DNA of 64,000 bases from Gammaproteobacteria bacterium (GCA_024235135.1 JACKMZ010000001.1:62001-126000), one strand, 5' to 3'; counted from the first letter of the stretch, positions 50,056 through 59,261 are shown. The notes: generated from the letters alone by a model not told the origin. Made by a program: numbers and translations.

Positions 50056-50616
50056 TTAGGCGGTGTTTTTCAAATCCCCGAGGTAACTCAGTACGTGGGA
50101 GACGGAAAGGTCTTTGGGTGTTGAACTCGGTCCGCCAGTACCCAGTGGTACGCCGGCTTTGTCGAACGCCAGGGCGACCAATTCAGAACAAAAGAACGCG
50201 GCTTCCGGGTTGTGGCGGTTGTACAAATCCGCTCCAATGCCGACCACGACGACCAAGGGGCTGATCAACGTTCCCATCACTATTCCTGGCCCCGAAGTGA
50301 TGCCAGCCCCGGCCGCTCCGGAATAATCATATTTTTTGCCGATCTGTCGCTTGGCATAGCGGATGACTTCCTGGGCTTGCTCAGGTGTCATGCGCACCCG
50401 CCGGTATACCGCGACCAGCGTGTCGTCGCTCATGGCGTCGGTCAGGCTTTGCTGTATGACACCGACACCCAACGCTTCGATGATCTGCCCGTTGCCAATG
50501 AAAAGCGAGGCGTGGCTGTAACGGGAAATAGTGCCCACGCGAATGACTTTCGATACTTTGGCGTCGCCCGTGGAAAGGAGAATATCGGCGGGCTGGAGAT
50601 CACTGATCTGCAACAT
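50056..50616 (-). CDS. YiiX/YebB-like permuted papain-fold (NlpC/P60) protein
   Basis: A 186-residue protein in which the catalytic histidine (YSHASLFIGNG, His35) precedes the cysteine (FFCSELVALAF, Cys143), the reversed order of the circularly permuted NlpC/P60 families that include YiiX, YaeF and LRAT. The polar third residue may be Glu47 in IIEALG. A hydrophobic segment at about 103-128 could insert in a membrane. Members act as peptidases, amidases or acyltransferases. It follows a lipoprotein gene by 22 bases. Confidence 0.75.
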   Translation of the reverse strand: MLQISDLQPADILLSTGDAKVSKVIRVGTISRYSHASLFIGNGQIIEALGVGVIQQSLTDAMSDDTLVAVYRRVRMTPEQAQEVIRYAKRQIGKKYDYSGAAGAGITSGPGIVMGTLISPLVVVVGIGADLYNRHNPEAAFFCSELVALAFDKAGVPLGTGGPSSTPKDLSVSHVLSYLGDLKNTA

Positions 50617-50638
50617 GGCACCCTCCTTCGATCTTTAT

Positions 50639-51112
50639 TTAGTAGTTAGTCATGCAAATCCAAGATACCTTGCCACCGTGTACGGGCTGGTTCGCGCGAA
50701 AGCGAACCGTAGGGAAGGTCATGCCCTTGGGCAGCCGGGGTTCATTTGGCTCGGCTCCGGCCGAGGGTCGCCGTGAAAAGAGCAGGCCGGCTCCCAAGCC
50801 AATCGAATCCAAACTGAATTTTTTTCCATCCACCGCGATCAATTCCACCTCGATTTTCAACGTTTCACCGTTCGGCATGGTGAACGACGAGGTTTCCGGA
50901 TGAAGGTTCCAGTCAGGCGTATCGGGCACGACGATTGAGATGCTTTGAATTTGCTCGCTGGCCACCAAAGGGGGAGTTGGGTGTAGCTCGGTCCACTCCG
51001 GTGTGATTTCGATTGAGTTGGCTATCTCGCGTACAGTAGGTCTCACGTCACACCCCCCGGTGGTTGCGAAGAAAAACAGGAGAAAAAAAGCAACAGTCGC
51101 TACTTTGTGCAT
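50639..51112 (-). CDS. Small lipoprotein preceding the YiiX-like gene
   Basis: A 157-residue product with an N-terminal hydrophobic segment and lipobox ATTGGC (lipid Cys21). The mature part has TPDWNLHPETSSFTMP, KIEVELIAVDGKKFSLDSIG and FPTVRFRANQPV, suggesting a beta-sandwich. No family is recognised. Its position as first gene before a papain-fold enzyme fits a periplasmic partner, inhibitor or immunity protein, but this rests on context only. Confidence 0.65.
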   Translation of the reverse strand: MHKVATVAFFLLFFFATTGGCDVRPTVREIANSIEITPEWTELHPTPPLVASEQIQSISIVVPDTPDWNLHPETSSFTMPNGETLKIEVELIAVDGKKFSLDSIGLGAGLLFSRRPSAGAEPNEPRLPKGMTFPTVRFRANQPVHGGKVSWICMTNY

Positions 51113-51446
51113 GGGAAGTTCCGCAAAGAGTTCAGGATGGCTAATCGCTAGGGAAGAACGCCATCGGTGGCACTCAACCTATTGATGTCGCCTAGAAAAT
51201 AGATCGTATTGGGAAATAAATCTGCCCTGCCCATGACGTTTTCTCAATCCGTTGGCTAGTCTCGATATTCTCTAAGTCCGGTCGAGCTCGGAGATAACGA
51301 CAAGCCTATTTTGTGCCAAGTATGTTGCTGGGCTCAGTCACTTTCCGCTACTCGATACAGGGGGAACAAAGAAGAGGGGATGACAACGTATTGAACCATC
51401 CTGCGCAGGCATGGAATTTTCTTATTTAATTAATACGCTGGCTATC
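51113..51446. other. Intergenic, nothing recognised
   Basis: The 334 bases between the GNAT gene and the lipoprotein gene hold no gene or clear signal apart from AT-rich tracts that may be the promoter of the lipoprotein-YiiX pair. Confidence 0.5.
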
Positions 51447-52013
51447 CTAAACGGCAACATCTTTTGTCAATAAAAGAACTCTTCCCGTATACGGGTGGCA
51501 TGAATGTCGAATGATATTACGATGTTCCACAACCTCGTAACCGAGGCATTGATAAAGTCTGAGTGCCCCTTCATTTTGCTCGAATACTTCGATACTGATC
51601 AGGTTGCAACCTGTATCCAATGCCAGTTTGTCGACAATTGACATCAATGTTGTGCCGACACCTTTATTTCGGAATTGAGGTTGTGTGGCCAACATATTGA
51701 TGTAGAAACTATTTGGTGCACATTGCTCCAATATGAATTCCGGAAAATCTTCTATTCTCTTGGCATATCTGGAATCCGGTAATCGATAAGCCAGCAAAAT
51801 TCCAGCAACAGCGTTTTCGACGATTGCCAGGTGCGCATTTCTGTAAGAAAAGTTTTCCGTTTCGGAAGAGGCATTGCTCGCGTCGACTGAAATGATATCC
51901 TGATCTTTATTTTGCGATTTCCCCCAAAAATAGGCCGGTATCCCGTCCCCCGCTATCAAAGCAAGCTCTGCTATGAATCGACAGTCTTGAGCGGTTGCCT
52001 TCCTGATTTTCAT
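51447..52013 (-). CDS. GNAT family N-acetyltransferase
   Basis: A 188-residue acetyltransferase starting at MKIRKATAQDCRFIAELAL. The acetyl-CoA motif is QPQFRNKGVGTTLMSIV, followed by GALRLYQCLGYEVVE near the C-terminus. A frame 15 residues longer upstream exists but the family begins at the chosen Met. It is AT-rich and shows a different codon use from the rest of the chromosome, so it belongs with the accessory island. Substrate unknown. Confidence 0.85.
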   Translation of the reverse strand: MKIRKATAQDCRFIAELALIAGDGIPAYFWGKSQNKDQDIISVDASNASSETENFSYRNAHLAIVENAVAGILLAYRLPDSRYAKRIEDFPEFILEQCAPNSFYINMLATQPQFRNKGVGTTLMSIVDKLALDTGCNLISIEVFEQNEGALRLYQCLGYEVVEHRNIIRHSCHPYTGRVLLLTKDVAV

Positions 52014-52175
52014 TCTTTGCCATGAAATAAATAGGGGGCATTTGAAACCGACTCGCATAATGGCTAATTGTCAATTTTTGTTTCGATAAAGCAAACTATT
52101 ATGGGGTTGATGATTCTGCAGAATGTGTCGGTGAAAAGGCGCATCGTTGAATGGACGGGTTCCCTCCAAGACGGC

Positions 52176-52625
52176 TCATCTCGCGGTAACGGCTGACACG
52201 ATGACCAGGATGGATAACGCCAGATTGAGTGCGACCAATCGCCGGATGCCATTGAGCACTTTAGCCGCGGCTGGCCAAGACGATGCCAGCGTGTTGTGGA
52301 CGAGTTCGGGGTAGAGAATCCCATAGAGGTAAGCAAATAGGCTGGCCATCGTCAAACCGATAACCATCATGACCAGCCAGCCATGGGGCGCTGCACTGAT
52401 GCCGACCGGAAGAAGCATGCCCAGACCGCTGCCGATCAGAACGATAACTGAAATGGCCGCGTACCGTAAGAATAATCGGAATGTGGCAACCCACAAAGGT
52501 AGGCGTTGCGGCGGTTCGAGGACCTGACCGGATGCTGGCCGAAGGCAGAAGTAAGCGAAGAACATTCCGCCAACCCAGATTATCGCCCCGACAAGATGAA
52601 GGAATAGCAGAATCGTGTGGAGCAT
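52176..52625 (-). CDS. CopD-family membrane protein
   Basis: A 149-residue protein with four hydrophobic helices. The family motif LHLVGAIIWVGGMFFAYFCLRP lies at the N-terminus and PHGWLVMMVIG and LASSWPAAAKVLNGIRRLVALN later. Proteins of this group resemble the membrane domain of CopD and the haem-binding HemJ/DUF2214 families; a role in copper or haem handling is possible. It is monocistronic. Confidence 0.7.
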   Translation of the reverse strand: MLHTILLFLHLVGAIIWVGGMFFAYFCLRPASGQVLEPPQRLPLWVATFRLFLRYAAISVIVLIGSGLGMLLPVGISAAPHGWLVMMVIGLTMASLFAYLYGILYPELVHNTLASSWPAAAKVLNGIRRLVALNLALSILVIVSAVTAR

Positions 52626-53038
52626 GGTTCCGGGCCTGTATGTGAAGGTGGATTGAGTGACCTAACGGTCCGGTCGCCGTGGTGGGCGAATTAACGTCAT
52701 CCAGGGTGGTCGATTGCGCTGGCAATTACCGGCGGTTAAAGAATTCGACAATGAGCCGCCTCATAATTCCATTTTTCCCAAACGAATGGTGGCTTCCGCG
52801 AGCCATCGGGAAAGCCGAGTTTGCTCCATTAGACACGGATATTGTAACGAAAAGTGCGTCTGAGAGTCGGAAAGCTGTTCGTTACCTCGCCAGCGCCAGC
52901 AATTTCACGTCAGGATGGATAGTCCGCGCGCCGTGATAACGGGGACGATCAACAATCAAACGATGCGCTTCCTTCGTCAGAGCATCCTACCGCTGTGCGT
53001 CGCTTGAACCCGTTCGAGCGGCCGATGCTTTTATCCGG
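52626..53038. other. Intergenic, nothing recognised
   Basis: The 413 bases between the CopD-like and the diguanylate cyclase genes show no gene on either strand and no clear repeat. Confidence 0.5.
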
Positions 53039-53860
53039 TTATAGACTTTCCACTATGATGTTGTTCTTACCCGCATTCTTTACCCGGTACATCACGGTAT
53101 CCGCCGCATGGATCACCGCTTCGAGATCGATTGGAACCACGGGATAAGAGACCGCTCCGATGCTTGCGGTTATCGAGCACATGGCAAGCTCCGGTAGATC
53201 CGGCAAATGGGAACGGAAATGTTCGAGTGCTTTTCCTGCGTCCGCCGCCGCCGTTTCAGGCAGAACCACGGCAAATTCATCGCCACCCATGCGGGCGACG
53301 ATATCGCTTGCCCGAAAACTCTGCCGCATTAGCTCCGCGACCCTGCGTAACACTTCATCGCCGAAGGCGTGGCCGTGGGTGTCGTTGGCGGTCTTGAAGT
53401 TGTCCAGATCGATATAGGCGAGGGTCAATGGGCGATTTTCACGACGACAGAGCCGCAAGACCGAGCCCGCTTGCTCGAAGAACGATCGGCTATTTGCAAG
53501 ACCGGTGAGCGTGTCGGTGTGGCTGTAAGCCGTCTCACGCTGCAAGGCGGCCTTGACTTGGGAATACAATAGCGTCACCAATACGAAGGCGGACCCTTGG
53601 GTAATAAAATTAATAACCCATATAAAGGGATGAGAATACGTACGCCCCCCGAACCACATGCACATGAACCAGGTCAAGGTTGCAATCAATGCGAACCCGA
53701 TAGCCTCGTTTCTATCGAAATGTCGAGCGGCAAACATGATTGGAAGGAAATAAAGCGGAAATATTCGGATCTCAATCCCCGTATGGTAATCAACTAAACC
53801 AACGACGAATAAACCGGCAAAAGACAAAAGAATTGCATTCAGGCGAGAGATAGAGTGCAT
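53039..53860 (-). CDS. Membrane-bound diguanylate cyclase
   Basis: A 273-residue protein with about four transmembrane helices (residues 8-105) and a GGDEF domain from 111. The active motif RMGGDEFAVVLPET (GGDEF at 192-196), metal Asp in YIDLDNFKTAND, and the product-inhibition RxxD site (RASD, 183-186, five residues before the motif) are all intact. It should make c-di-GMP from GTP, in response to a signal in the membrane part, and be feedback-inhibited. Confidence 0.92.
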   Translation of the reverse strand: MHSISRLNAILLSFAGLFVVGLVDYHTGIEIRIFPLYFLPIMFAARHFDRNEAIGFALIATLTWFMCMWFGGRTYSHPFIWVINFITQGSAFVLVTLLYSQVKAALQRETAYSHTDTLTGLANSRSFFEQAGSVLRLCRRENRPLTLAYIDLDNFKTANDTHGHAFGDEVLRRVAELMRQSFRASDIVARMGGDEFAVVLPETAAADAGKALEHFRSHLPDLPELAMCSITASIGAVSYPVVPIDLEAVIHAADTVMYRVKNAGKNNIIVESL

Positions 53861-54219
53861 AATCTATCCTCTGTTTAATGAATAGGTTAATTCGACACAG
53901 AGACAGACAAGGATTTTTCCTTTGTCGAAGCGAAAAAGCGCCTCAAAAATTCCAACCATCCGAATGAATGGCAAGCGGAAACGATGCGAAATGCAGACGC
54001 GGCGAGTCCATCTCGAATCGTTCGTTATGTATCGTTTTCTCTTCGGCGTCTTCCTGTTCGCCCGGCTGGTCATGCCTACTGGTGCTTGATATTTTCACCA
54101 CGAGGTTGATCTGGAAATAGCTTGATCCCGCCGAGTTGTTTCAACCGCGCGCGTGATTTGAGTTCGCTTTCCGCTCAGGCATGACCGCTATCACCGCAGT
54201 TGCGTTATACACGGCATTC

Positions 54220-54564
54220 TCATTGCTGGGTTTTCGCCGTTTCTTGTTCGTACGCGTTGAGAATCGACTGGAGTAATCCAGGGAATCGCGCCTCCAATTC
54301 ACGCACCCGCACCCGGCTTGTGAGTTCCACGCCTTTGCGTTCGCTGATGATCAAACCTGACTCTCGCAGGATGCGATAGTGTTGAGAGCAGGTTGATTTC
54401 GGCAAGTCGACTTCGAGTCGGTTCGTCACTTGCGTGCAATTCAAGCGGGCTTCCGCGTTCAACAGTTCCCTAACGATCGCCACTCGCAGGGGATCGGCAA
54501 GGGCGTGCAGAATGCCCGCCACGGTAGTGTCTTCGATATTGGGGTGTGCTAGCGGTCGGCTCAT
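54220..54564 (-). CDS. ArsR-family transcriptional regulator
   Basis: A 114-residue winged-helix protein: GILHALADPLRVAIVREL, the recognition helix in DLPKSTCSQHYRILRESGLI, and a wing. No metal-binding cysteine pair of the ArsR type is complete; Cys43 and Cys58 could sense thiol stress or electrophiles. It is divergent from the old yellow enzyme gene with 81 bases between, so it most likely controls that gene. Confidence 0.88.
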   Translation of the reverse strand: MSRPLAHPNIEDTTVAGILHALADPLRVAIVRELLNAEARLNCTQVTNRLEVDLPKSTCSQHYRILRESGLIISERKGVELTSRVRVRELEARFPGLLQSILNAYEQETAKTQQ

Positions 54565-54645
54565 GAGTCATAAGATTACCCGATAGGCTTGCTTTTTCAA
54601 TAATTCCGTAGTTCAATAATACTGAACAATAAAGAGGAAAAGCCC

Positions 54646-55713
54646 GTGACGACTCTCTTTGACCCTCTACAAGTCGGCGATCTAGTGTTGCCAAATCGTA
54701 TTGTGATGGCGCCATTGACCCGCAGCCGCGCCGGTGCGGTGCGTATTCCAAATGCCCTCATGGCGGAATACTACGCGCAACGAGCTGGCGCGGGGCTGAT
54801 CATTACCGAAGCGACTTCCGTCATGCCGCAAGGTGTGGGTTACGCGGATACGCCGGGCATTTGGTCGGCTGAGCAAGTGGCTGGTTGGAAACTCGCTACT
54901 CAAGCGGTGCATCGCAAGGGCGGCCGAATTTTTTTGCAACTGTGGCATGTGGGGCGCGTTTCGGACCCGCTCTTTCTGAACGGTGAATTACCCGTGGCCC
55001 CAAGCGCGATCGCACCCGAAGGCCATGTCAGTTTGGTTCGCCCCGAAAAACCTTTTGTAACCCCACGGGCGCTTGAGCGCGATGAGATTCCCGGCATTGT
55101 CGAAGCCTACCGACAAGGCGCGGCGAACGCGAAAACCGCGGGATTCGACGGCGTGGAGATTCATGGCGCGAACGGATATTTGCTGGATCAATTTCTTCAA
55201 GACAGCACGAATCATCGTACAGATGATTATGGTGGCAGCATCGAAAATCGCGCGCGTTTGATGCTGGAAGTGGCGGATGCGGTCATCGGCGTTTGGGGAA
55301 GTCATCGCGTCGGCATGCATCTCGCGCCACGCGGCGACGCCCACTCAATGGGAGATTCCAATCCGATCGCTACGTTCGGTTATGTGGCTGCCGAACTCGG
55401 ACGGCGCAAGATCGCATTTATTTGCGCGCGCGAGTACGCCGCGTCGGATCGGATTGGTCCGAAGATTAAATCTATCTTCGGGGGAGTGTATATCGCGAAT
55501 GAAAAATTCACCAAGGAATCGGCTGAACAAGCGATTGCCAATGGCGATGCGGATGCTGTCGCGTTCGGCAAAGCGTTTATCGCCAATCCCGATTTGCCCG
55601 AACGCTTTCGCCAAAACGCACCGCTCAATCCCCCGGATGCTGCAACATTCTATCAAGGCGAAGCCAATGGTTATGTTGACTATCCGACACTGGATGTTGC
55701 GTTGCAGGCATGA
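54646..55713 (+). CDS. Old yellow enzyme-family alkene reductase
   Basis: A 355-residue FMN enzyme of the NemA/N-ethylmaleimide reductase type. Conserved blocks are PNRIVMAPLTRSRA, QLWHVGRVS, and HGANGYLLDQFLQDSTNHR with the substrate-binding His-Asn pair, GGSIENRARL and AFGKAFIANPDL. It reduces the C=C bond of unsaturated carbonyls and nitro compounds with NAD(P)H. Divergent from an ArsR-type regulator, a common arrangement for electrophile-responsive reductases. Confidence 0.93.
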   Translation: MTTLFDPLQVGDLVLPNRIVMAPLTRSRAGAVRIPNALMAEYYAQRAGAGLIITEATSVMPQGVGYADTPGIWSAEQVAGWKLATQAVHRKGGRIFLQLWHVGRVSDPLFLNGELPVAPSAIAPEGHVSLVRPEKPFVTPRALERDEIPGIVEAYRQGAANAKTAGFDGVEIHGANGYLLDQFLQDSTNHRTDDYGGSIENRARLMLEVADAVIGVWGSHRVGMHLAPRGDAHSMGDSNPIATFGYVAAELGRRKIAFICAREYAASDRIGPKIKSIFGGVYIANEKFTKESAEQAIANGDADAVAFGKAFIANPDLPERFRQNAPLNPPDAATFYQGEANGYVDYPTLDVALQA

Positions 55714-55766
55714 CGTCGGCTCTCGCTATAGGCATTTCTACGGTTATGCGTAGGGGATGTATTCGG

Positions 55767-55799
55767 ATTGATAGGCCGCGCCTTGCACGGCCTATCAAT
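55767..55799 (+). terminator. Terminator of the alkene reductase gene
   Basis: A perfect 12-base stem (ATTGATAGGCCG with CGGCCTATCAAT) and 9-base loop, 54 bases after the stop. A T/C-rich tract follows but no long U-run. Confidence 0.7.
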
Positions 55800-55849
55800 T
55801 CTCGCTTATTCGGGCTGATACATTGGTAAAAAGTAGCATAATGAGTCCC

Positions 55850-55883
55850 GTAGGGTGGGCAAACAAGTTGTCCACCTGCTTGG
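55850..55883. repeat. Solo end of the GTAGGGTGGGC element
   Basis: CGTAGGGTGGGCAAACAAGT continuing TGTCCACC closely matches the inverted ends of the 184-bp element at 41272-41455. The hairpin-forming end occurs here once, as an isolated copy between the alkene reductase and DUF190 genes. Confidence 0.6.
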
Positions 55884-55929
55884 CTGACCCAAACTTACCG
55901 AAGGTCCGGCAACAATAACCATCCAAAAT

Positions 55930-56250
55930 CTAATCCTGAGTCGTTACTCCGTACTCGGCAGACATCTTCACATAAAAAATATCCACCTTTTCCTGCCGGA
56001 TTAACTCCAGGAATTGCACCGCTTCCTCGTCGGTCGCCATGAATACGACCTCAACGGTCAGGTTGCCGGCCATTTCGAAAAAGTGCTCCTCGCGCATAAT
56101 GCCATGGCGACCGAAACTGGCTACCGCGCGAAACGCCGATCCACCTTGGATGCCTAATTTCTTTGCACGCTCTAACAGCCATTCGTACATCAAAATACCG
56201 CCATGTCGGCGATGCTCGTGCACATAGAATTTGAGATAGGTACCCTTCAT
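55930..56250 (-). CDS. DUF190 protein, CrcB partner
   Basis: A 106-residue GlnB-like protein with the DUF190 blocks LKFYVHEHRRHGGILMYEWLL and GGSAFRAVASFGRHGIM. It overlaps the end of crcB by four bases and, in many bacteria, is encoded with crcB; a regulatory role for the fluoride channel is suspected but not shown. Confidence 0.9.
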   Translation of the reverse strand: MKGTYLKFYVHEHRRHGGILMYEWLLERAKKLGIQGGSAFRAVASFGRHGIMREEHFFEMAGNLTVEVVFMATDEEAVQFLELIRQEKVDIFYVKMSAEYGVTTQD

Positions 56251-56645
56251 GGCGTTCCCATCGTAGTCAGTAGTTTAATGGCCGCGATCCCCAACACCGT
56301 CATGGTGACCGAACCGATCACATGCACCAGCACGATCGCCAGTGTCCAGATGTATTCCCCACGCAAAAGCAAGGTCGTGGTTTCGGCCGAGAACGTGGAG
56401 AATGTGGTGAGACCGCCCAAAAAGCCGGTCGTTATTCCCAGCCGTAGTTCCGGGGCCAGAAGGCTATGTTGGATCAGGAGTTCCATGGCCACCCCCATGA
56501 GAAATCCTCCCAACAAATTCGCCGCCAAGGTTCCGAGCGGCAGAGTCGGAAAAACCGGGTTGAGCAATATCCCCAACCCCCAGCGCAGCCAAGCACCCGA
56601 TGCGGCGCCTAAGCCTATGGCAAGAAATGCGTAGAAACCCATCAT
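56247..56645 (-). CDS. crcB: Fluoride channel CrcB (Fluc)
   Basis: A 132-residue, four-helix membrane protein. Signature blocks are GAASGAWLRWGLG, the pore region LPLGTLAANLLGGFLMGVA (with the Asn of the channel) and TGFLGGLTTFSTFSAET with the phenylalanine track. It exports F- as a dual-topology dimer. It is coupled to the DUF190 gene. No crcB fluoride riboswitch was identified upstream. Confidence 0.93.
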   Translation of the reverse strand: MMGFYAFLAIGLGAASGAWLRWGLGILLNPVFPTLPLGTLAANLLGGFLMGVAMELLIQHSLLAPELRLGITTGFLGGLTTFSTFSAETTTLLLRGEYIWTLAIVLVHVIGSVTMTVLGIAAIKLLTTMGTP

Positions 56646-56705
56646 GTATCCACTGATATGGAGCTACCATGAGGCCACCTTTACCCCACAGTCGAATGCA
56701 ACCGG

Positions 56706-57371
56706 CTATTGAGCCGGAGGCTGTTCGCCACCCTCCGCGTCCGGAGCCGGTTCGCCGTTTGAGTCGGTTCCGCAATCGTCGGCTGGCACGCCGCACGAAT
56801 CTTGGCCGTCGAAAACGGGCTCCTTGGTCCAACCCACCACGCCGGTGCTGGTTTTGACCTGCATCCACCATACGCCCTCACCCGGATCGCCCTGAATCAT
56901 GGCCCAACAGTCGCTGGGATTGGCGTCGCAGTCTTCCTTAGGGAAGATGAAAACTCCATCGACATCGAACAATTTGCCATCGGCCCAGGCGGAGAAAAAT
57001 CCCTCGCCCTGCGGCGAAAGCAGATAGAACTTGTCGCCCTTCTTGAATTGGTTGCCCGCATCGTCCTCGTAATCTTTGACGACTTCCACCAAGCTCGGTT
57101 TTACATAGAAATCGCCGGTGACTCCTTCGACCTTCTCGCAACGTTTCAGGTTCGCCACCGTCTGCTTGCCGTCCGGCTTATCCAGAAGCGGGGTTTCCTC
57201 CAATGCGACCCACGCGCCGTAGGTACAGCATTCGAAAGGACAGGCGCCTTTATCGACGTACGTTTCGGGTAGGGTTTCCAACTTGCCGGTGGGTTCTTTA
57301 ATGGTGAGCCCATACAGAGGCGAAGACAGGACAAGGAACGCAGCAATTACCAACAGATTCGGTTTGCTCAT
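56706..57371 (-). CDS. Secreted SH3-like protein of unknown function
   Basis: A 221-residue protein with a signal peptide (to SSPLYG). It contains CPFECCTYGAWVALEETPLL and GVWWMQVKTSTGVVGWTKEP, the latter reading like a bacterial SH3 beta-barrel, and ten cysteines overall, several in close pairs (CPFECC; DCDANPSDCW; DSCG, DDCG), so disulfides are likely. The C-terminus is Pro/Glu/Gly-rich and disordered. It may sit in the periplasm or outer surface. The function is not known. Confidence 0.6.
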   Translation of the reverse strand: MSKPNLLVIAAFLVLSSPLYGLTIKEPTGKLETLPETYVDKGACPFECCTYGAWVALEETPLLDKPDGKQTVANLKRCEKVEGVTGDFYVKPSLVEVVKDYEDDAGNQFKKGDKFYLLSPQGEGFFSAWADGKLFDVDGVFIFPKEDCDANPSDCWAMIQGDPGEGVWWMQVKTSTGVVGWTKEPVFDGQDSCGVPADDCGTDSNGEPAPDAEGGEQPPAQ

Positions 57372-57545
57372 GGATAGGTTCCAGCAGGGTTTGAGGGTCC
57401 GCGCCAGCCGGCGGAGAACAGGATCACCGGATCGAAAAATGCGGTTGCCTTATTTCATGCCAAATACGGGCGGCTTGCAACTGGCTCGGATGGCGCTGCT
57501 AGACTTTATGCATCGTACACAAAGTCGCGGCAGGGGGAGTCACCG

Positions 57546-57863
57546 ATGTTTATCGTTCATGTATTCGTCCATGTCAAACCCGACCAGGTGGAAGCTTTCA
57601 AGGCGGCTTCGCTGGCCAATGCCAGTAACAGCGTTCAGGAACCGGGCATCGCCCGCTTCGATGTGATTCAACAACAGAACGATCCGACCCGGTTCGTGCT
57701 CGTGGAGGTGTATCGTACGCCTCAGGACCCGGATCGGCACAAGGAAACCACGCATTACATGGCTTGGCGCGACACCGTGGCCGACATGATGGCCGAGCCC
57801 CGCACGAGCATCAAATTTACTAACGTTTTCCCGAATGAACAGGGTTGGGATTCCGCCAAATAA
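57546..57863 (+). CDS. Antibiotic biosynthesis monooxygenase (ABM) domain protein
   Basis: A 105-residue dimeric alpha-beta barrel protein: [38 protein letters not shown] and [14 protein letters not shown]. It resembles LsrG/YgiN-type quinol monooxygenases that act without cofactor. No operon partner; the reaction cannot be defined from sequence. Confidence 0.88.
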   Translation: MFIVHVFVHVKPDQVEAFKAASLANASNSVQEPGIARFDVIQQQNDPTRFVLVEVYRTPQDPDRHKETTHYMAWRDTVADMMAEPRTSIKFTNVFPNEQGWDSAK

Positions 57864-57896
57864 ACGTGACGGTCAGGAAAGCCGGGTCGGGAACAG

Positions 57897-58847
57897 CTAG
57901 TCCGCGAATCCGAACCAGCGGCCTTTCACCCGGTACACCTTCGGGTAATTCTTCGGCCGTTTCTTGAAGCGCCGGTGCACCCAGAGATATTGCTCGGGCA
58001 CTTGGCGTATCCAGGACTCTAACAACCGATTGATGCGTAGCGTGTCGGCTTCGATGTCCTCACTGGGGAAATCGTCCAGGGCCGGTAGTATCGTCACCTT
58101 GTAACCCGCCGCGCCGGGCAGGCGTTCGGGGAAATACGGCACCACGGCAGCGCCGGTGATCTTGGCCAGACGCGCCGTGGCGCCCAGGGTGAGCGCCGGT
58201 ACGTTGAAGAACGGCACGAATAGACTGTCTTTTTTGCCATGGCCCTGATCGGGCGCGTACCACACGACGCGCCCTCGCCGCAATGCCCGGATCATGCCGC
58301 GAATGTCCTGACGGGGCAGCGGCGCCAAACCGGAACGCCGTTCCCGCTCGCGCCGCATAAAGCTCTCATAGAGCGGGTTCTTGTGGGGCCGGTACATCGC
58401 ATGGAAATCCTGATGGAAGGTGATGAAGCGCGCTCCCATTTCCAAGGTCGTGAAGTGGCCGGTCAGCAGAATCACCCCCTTGCCGCGCGCTACGGCCGCT
58501 TGCAGGTGTTCCAGCCCTTCGATCCGACCCAATGGACGCACTTTTTTGTCCGATCCCCACCAGGCCGTGGCCAGTTCGAAAAAAGCCGTGCCCAGCGCGG
58601 CGAAATGCCGTTTCGTCAGATCGTGGCGTTGCGCCTCGGTCAGTTCCGGGAAACACAGCGACAAGTTGACGTCCACCACATGGCGGCGATAGCGGTTGAT
58701 GAAGCCGAATAAACGGCCGAGAAAACCGCCGATCGCCAACTGCCAGGAGAACGGGAACTGGGCGATCAGCCGTCCGGAAGCGACGCCGAACCAGGCCGAC
58801 CAGTAACGGGGAGCCGCATAACGGCGAAATAGAGATTGTTCGGACAC
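57897..58847 (-). CDS. lpxL: Lipid A biosynthesis lauroyl-type acyltransferase
   Basis: A 316-residue member of the LpxL/HtrB family transferring a secondary acyl chain to Kdo2-lipid IVA. The catalytic H(X)4E motif is TGHFTTLE (His131, Glu136), with the further blocks YRPHKNPLYESFM, VVWYAPDQGHGKKDSLFVPFF and WVHRRFKKRP. An N-terminal hydrophobic segment anchors it to the inner membrane. LpxM and LpxP share these motifs, so the exact chain is uncertain. Confidence 0.88.
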   Translation of the reverse strand: MSEQSLFRRYAAPRYWSAWFGVASGRLIAQFPFSWQLAIGGFLGRLFGFINRYRRHVVDVNLSLCFPELTEAQRHDLTKRHFAALGTAFFELATAWWGSDKKVRPLGRIEGLEHLQAAVARGKGVILLTGHFTTLEMGARFITFHQDFHAMYRPHKNPLYESFMRRERERRSGLAPLPRQDIRGMIRALRRGRVVWYAPDQGHGKKDSLFVPFFNVPALTLGATARLAKITGAAVVPYFPERLPGAAGYKVTILPALDDFPSEDIEADTLRINRLLESWIRQVPEQYLWVHRRFKKRPKNYPKVYRVKGRWFGFAD

Positions 58848-58889
58848 AGGGACACAGTGATAAGAAATAAGAGGAAAGAAAACGCCGAA

Positions 58890-59261
58890 TCAACGAGTCT
58901 TGTCCGGCTCCGAGGGGATGACATTGGCGTCCTTGCGATACGTGACTTCTTCAAAGGGCCGGCCGACGGGAGGCTGGTCCGTGATCTGCAATCGGCCTTG
59001 GTCATCGTGCCAGCGGTAAACGGGCCGGGTGGTATTGCGGGTCTGTGGGACGGACTCCTTGAGGAAGTCCGGAAGGCTGATCCTGTCGAGATAACCCCGC
59101 GTATCCAGATACCAATAGCCGACGATCGCGAGCGCCCCGACGATCGCTCCGAGCAACCAAAGGATGACGCGCCCGGATTGGTTGCAGTCGAGCCGATGGA
59201 CGATGTTGGCGCGACCGGGGACGAAGCCGGCCCGAACCGGCATCCGTAAACCCTTGTTCAT
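58890..59261 (-). CDS. DUF4124 membrane protein
   Basis: A 123-residue product with one transmembrane helix (RVILWLLGAIVGALAIVGYW, about residues 31-50) and a DUF4124 domain, here VYRWHDDQGRLQITDQPPVG. It begins at 59261, overlapping the end of the LplT-PlsC gene by four bases, so it is translationally coupled to it. The longer upstream frame is shadow sequence. DUF4124 proteins are periplasmic with unknown role. Confidence 0.75.
   Translation of the reverse strand: MNKGLRMPVRAGFVPGRANIVHRLDCNQSGRVILWLLGAIVGALAIVGYWYLDTRGYLDRISLPDFLKESVPQTRNTTRPVYRWHDDQGRLQITDQPPVGRPFEEVTYRKDANVIPSEPDKTR

Noticed and set aside
46023..52100. Integrative element with integrase or tRNA attachment site
   Set aside because: The island is AT-rich and unusual but no integrase, transposase or tRNA end was found, so a defined mobile element cannot be claimed.
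56646..56705. Fluoride riboswitch upstream of crcB
   Set aside because: The short leader lacks the conserved crcB-motif helices and pseudoknot sequences.
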